Translations under genes and position numbers: made by a program
Shown here: positions 4,643 to 5,012 of the stretch, piece by piece
Layout: each line of letters begins with the position of its first letter
Position numbering within the stretch: the first letter of the stretch is position 1
Assembly (NCBI GenBank): GCA_903830745.1
Contig: CAIKVF010000152.1
Coordinates: forward strand, 1 to 5,012
Source of the DNA: an uncultured Actinomycetes bacterium
Lineage (GTDB): Bacteria > Actinomycetota > Acidimicrobiia > Acidimicrobiales > RAAP-2
Direction: 5' to 3'
DNA: 5,012 nt
The notes under the pieces: generated by a model
Database searches by the model: none
Told to the model about the DNA's origin: nothing
What the model saw: only the letters and a program-made list of their open reading frames with translations

Positions 4643-5012
4643 ATGCCCACCAGCACCAAGAAATCGAAGAAAGCCTCCGTTAAAAAAACGATGGCCGTAA
4701 AAAAGAACGTCAAGAAGGCAGTGGCTAAGAAAGCCCCTGCTAAAAAGGCCTCTGCGAAAAAGAAGCCAACCATTAAGAAAGCAACAGTGAAGAAGACTAC
4801 GAAGAAGACTCCTGCTAAAAAAGCACCGGCTAAAAAGTCGTCAGCTAAGAAAGCTCCTGCAAAGAAGCCAGCTGGGAAAAAAGTCTTAACACCTGCGCAG
4901 AAAGCCGCTGAAGCCAAGAAGGTTCTTGCAGCAAAAGCCAAAGCCGTCGCCGCTGCAAAAGCTGCGAAAGAAAAAGAAGCAAAAGCCAAAGCCGCTGCAA
5001 AAGCCAAGGCCG
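4643..5012 (+). CDS. Lysine/alanine-rich histone H1-like protein, 5' part; possibly the tail of a TraR/DksA-family protein
   Basis: The reading frame is open from ATG 4643 to the window end, giving the first 123 residues with no stop. A strong Shine-Dalgarno AAGGAG (4631-4636) lies six bases upstream. Residues 6-80 are built of short units ending in KK, mostly of the form xxAKK (APAKK three times, also AVAKK, ASAKK, TPAKK, SSAKK). Residues 81-123 change to an Ala/Lys/Glu-rich stretch likely to be helical (AQKAAEAKKVLAAKAKAVAA). Such tails bind DNA or RNA non-specifically in bacterial H1-like proteins. In many actinobacteria the gene after wag31 encodes a TraR/DksA-type zinc-finger protein, often with a Lys-rich N-terminus, so that is the favoured identity, but the diagnostic zinc finger would lie beyond the window. 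The only certain points are a real start and an extremely basic N-terminus. Confidence 0.8.
   Translation, partial: MPTSTKKSKKASVKKTMAVKKNVKKAVAKKAPAKKASAKKKPTIKKATVKKTTKKTPAKKAPAKKSSAKKAPAKKPAGKKVLTPAQKAAEAKKVLAAKAKAVAAAKAAKEKEAKAKAAAKAKA
4658..4882 (+). repeat. Coding repeat of lysine-rich pentapeptide units (xxxKK)
   Basis: This stretch encodes residues 6-80 of the last gene as consecutive four- to six-residue units each ending in Lys-Lys. The DNA units are similar but not identical (for example GCTAAAAAG, GCTAAGAAA, GCAAAGAAG), with AAA and AAG mixed. The protein repeat therefore appears to be kept by selection on composition more than by recent exact duplication. Confidence 0.75.

Noticed and set aside
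4603..5007. Minus-strand 134-residue frame rich in Phe and Ala, resembling a membrane protein
   Set aside because: It is the reverse complement of the Lys/Ala codon repeat (AAG/AAA read as CTT/TTT, GCN as NGC). The forward frame has a strong Shine-Dalgarno and start, so this is composition only.
1..5012. CRISPR arrays, insertion sequences, tRNA or rRNA genes, phage genes
   Set aside because: I looked for spaced direct repeats, transposase motifs, tRNA-like ends and phage proteins and saw none; the window is ordinary core chromosome.

Overview
The window looks like part of the division and cell-wall (dcw) cluster of an actinobacterium. All real genes read left to right. The order is murB (3' end), ftsQ, ftsZ, a YggS-type PLP protein, sepF, yggT, a divIVA/wag31-type gene, and then the 5' part of a very lysine-rich protein. 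The combination ftsZ–yggS–sepF–yggT–wag31 is typical of Actinobacteria (Mycobacterium and Streptomyces have the same string). By eye the base composition is close to half G+C, and A/T-rich codons are common. That is low for the phylum and would fit a small-genome freshwater or marine lineage such as the acI/Nanopelagicales group. That placement is inference; nothing in the window proves it.

Region by region: 1-186 is the end of murB, which overlaps ftsQ by 4 bases (183-1031). A gap of 105 bases (1032-1136) carries a good sigma-70-type promoter and a leader hairpin ahead of ftsZ (1137-2231). The ftsZ 3' end overlaps yggS (2203-2871) by 29 bases. A 61-base gap with a strong ribosome binding site leads to sepF (2933-3529), which overlaps yggT (3526-3780) by 4 bases. 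A 45-base gap holds a hairpin and a TAGGGT -10 element just ahead of divIVA (3826-4581). A 61-base gap with a second TAGGGT element and a 12-base palindrome precedes the lysine-rich gene (4643 to beyond the window end).

The genes form a functional set. MurB makes the UDP-MurNAc precursor. FtsQ is the membrane scaffold of the divisome. FtsZ builds the ring and SepF anchors it to the membrane. YggT is a small membrane protein of the same neighbourhood. The DivIVA protein organises polar or septal wall growth. YggS is a PLP homeostasis protein that travels with the cluster. The pgeF/yfiH gene that usually sits between ftsZ and yggS in Actinobacteria is absent.

I do not see an undescribed system here. 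The points worth a second look are regulatory and architectural: the missing pgeF with the ftsZ/yggS overlap, a probable leaderless divIVA transcript beside a hairpin, the palindrome next to the last promoter, and the lysine-rich N-terminus of the last gene.
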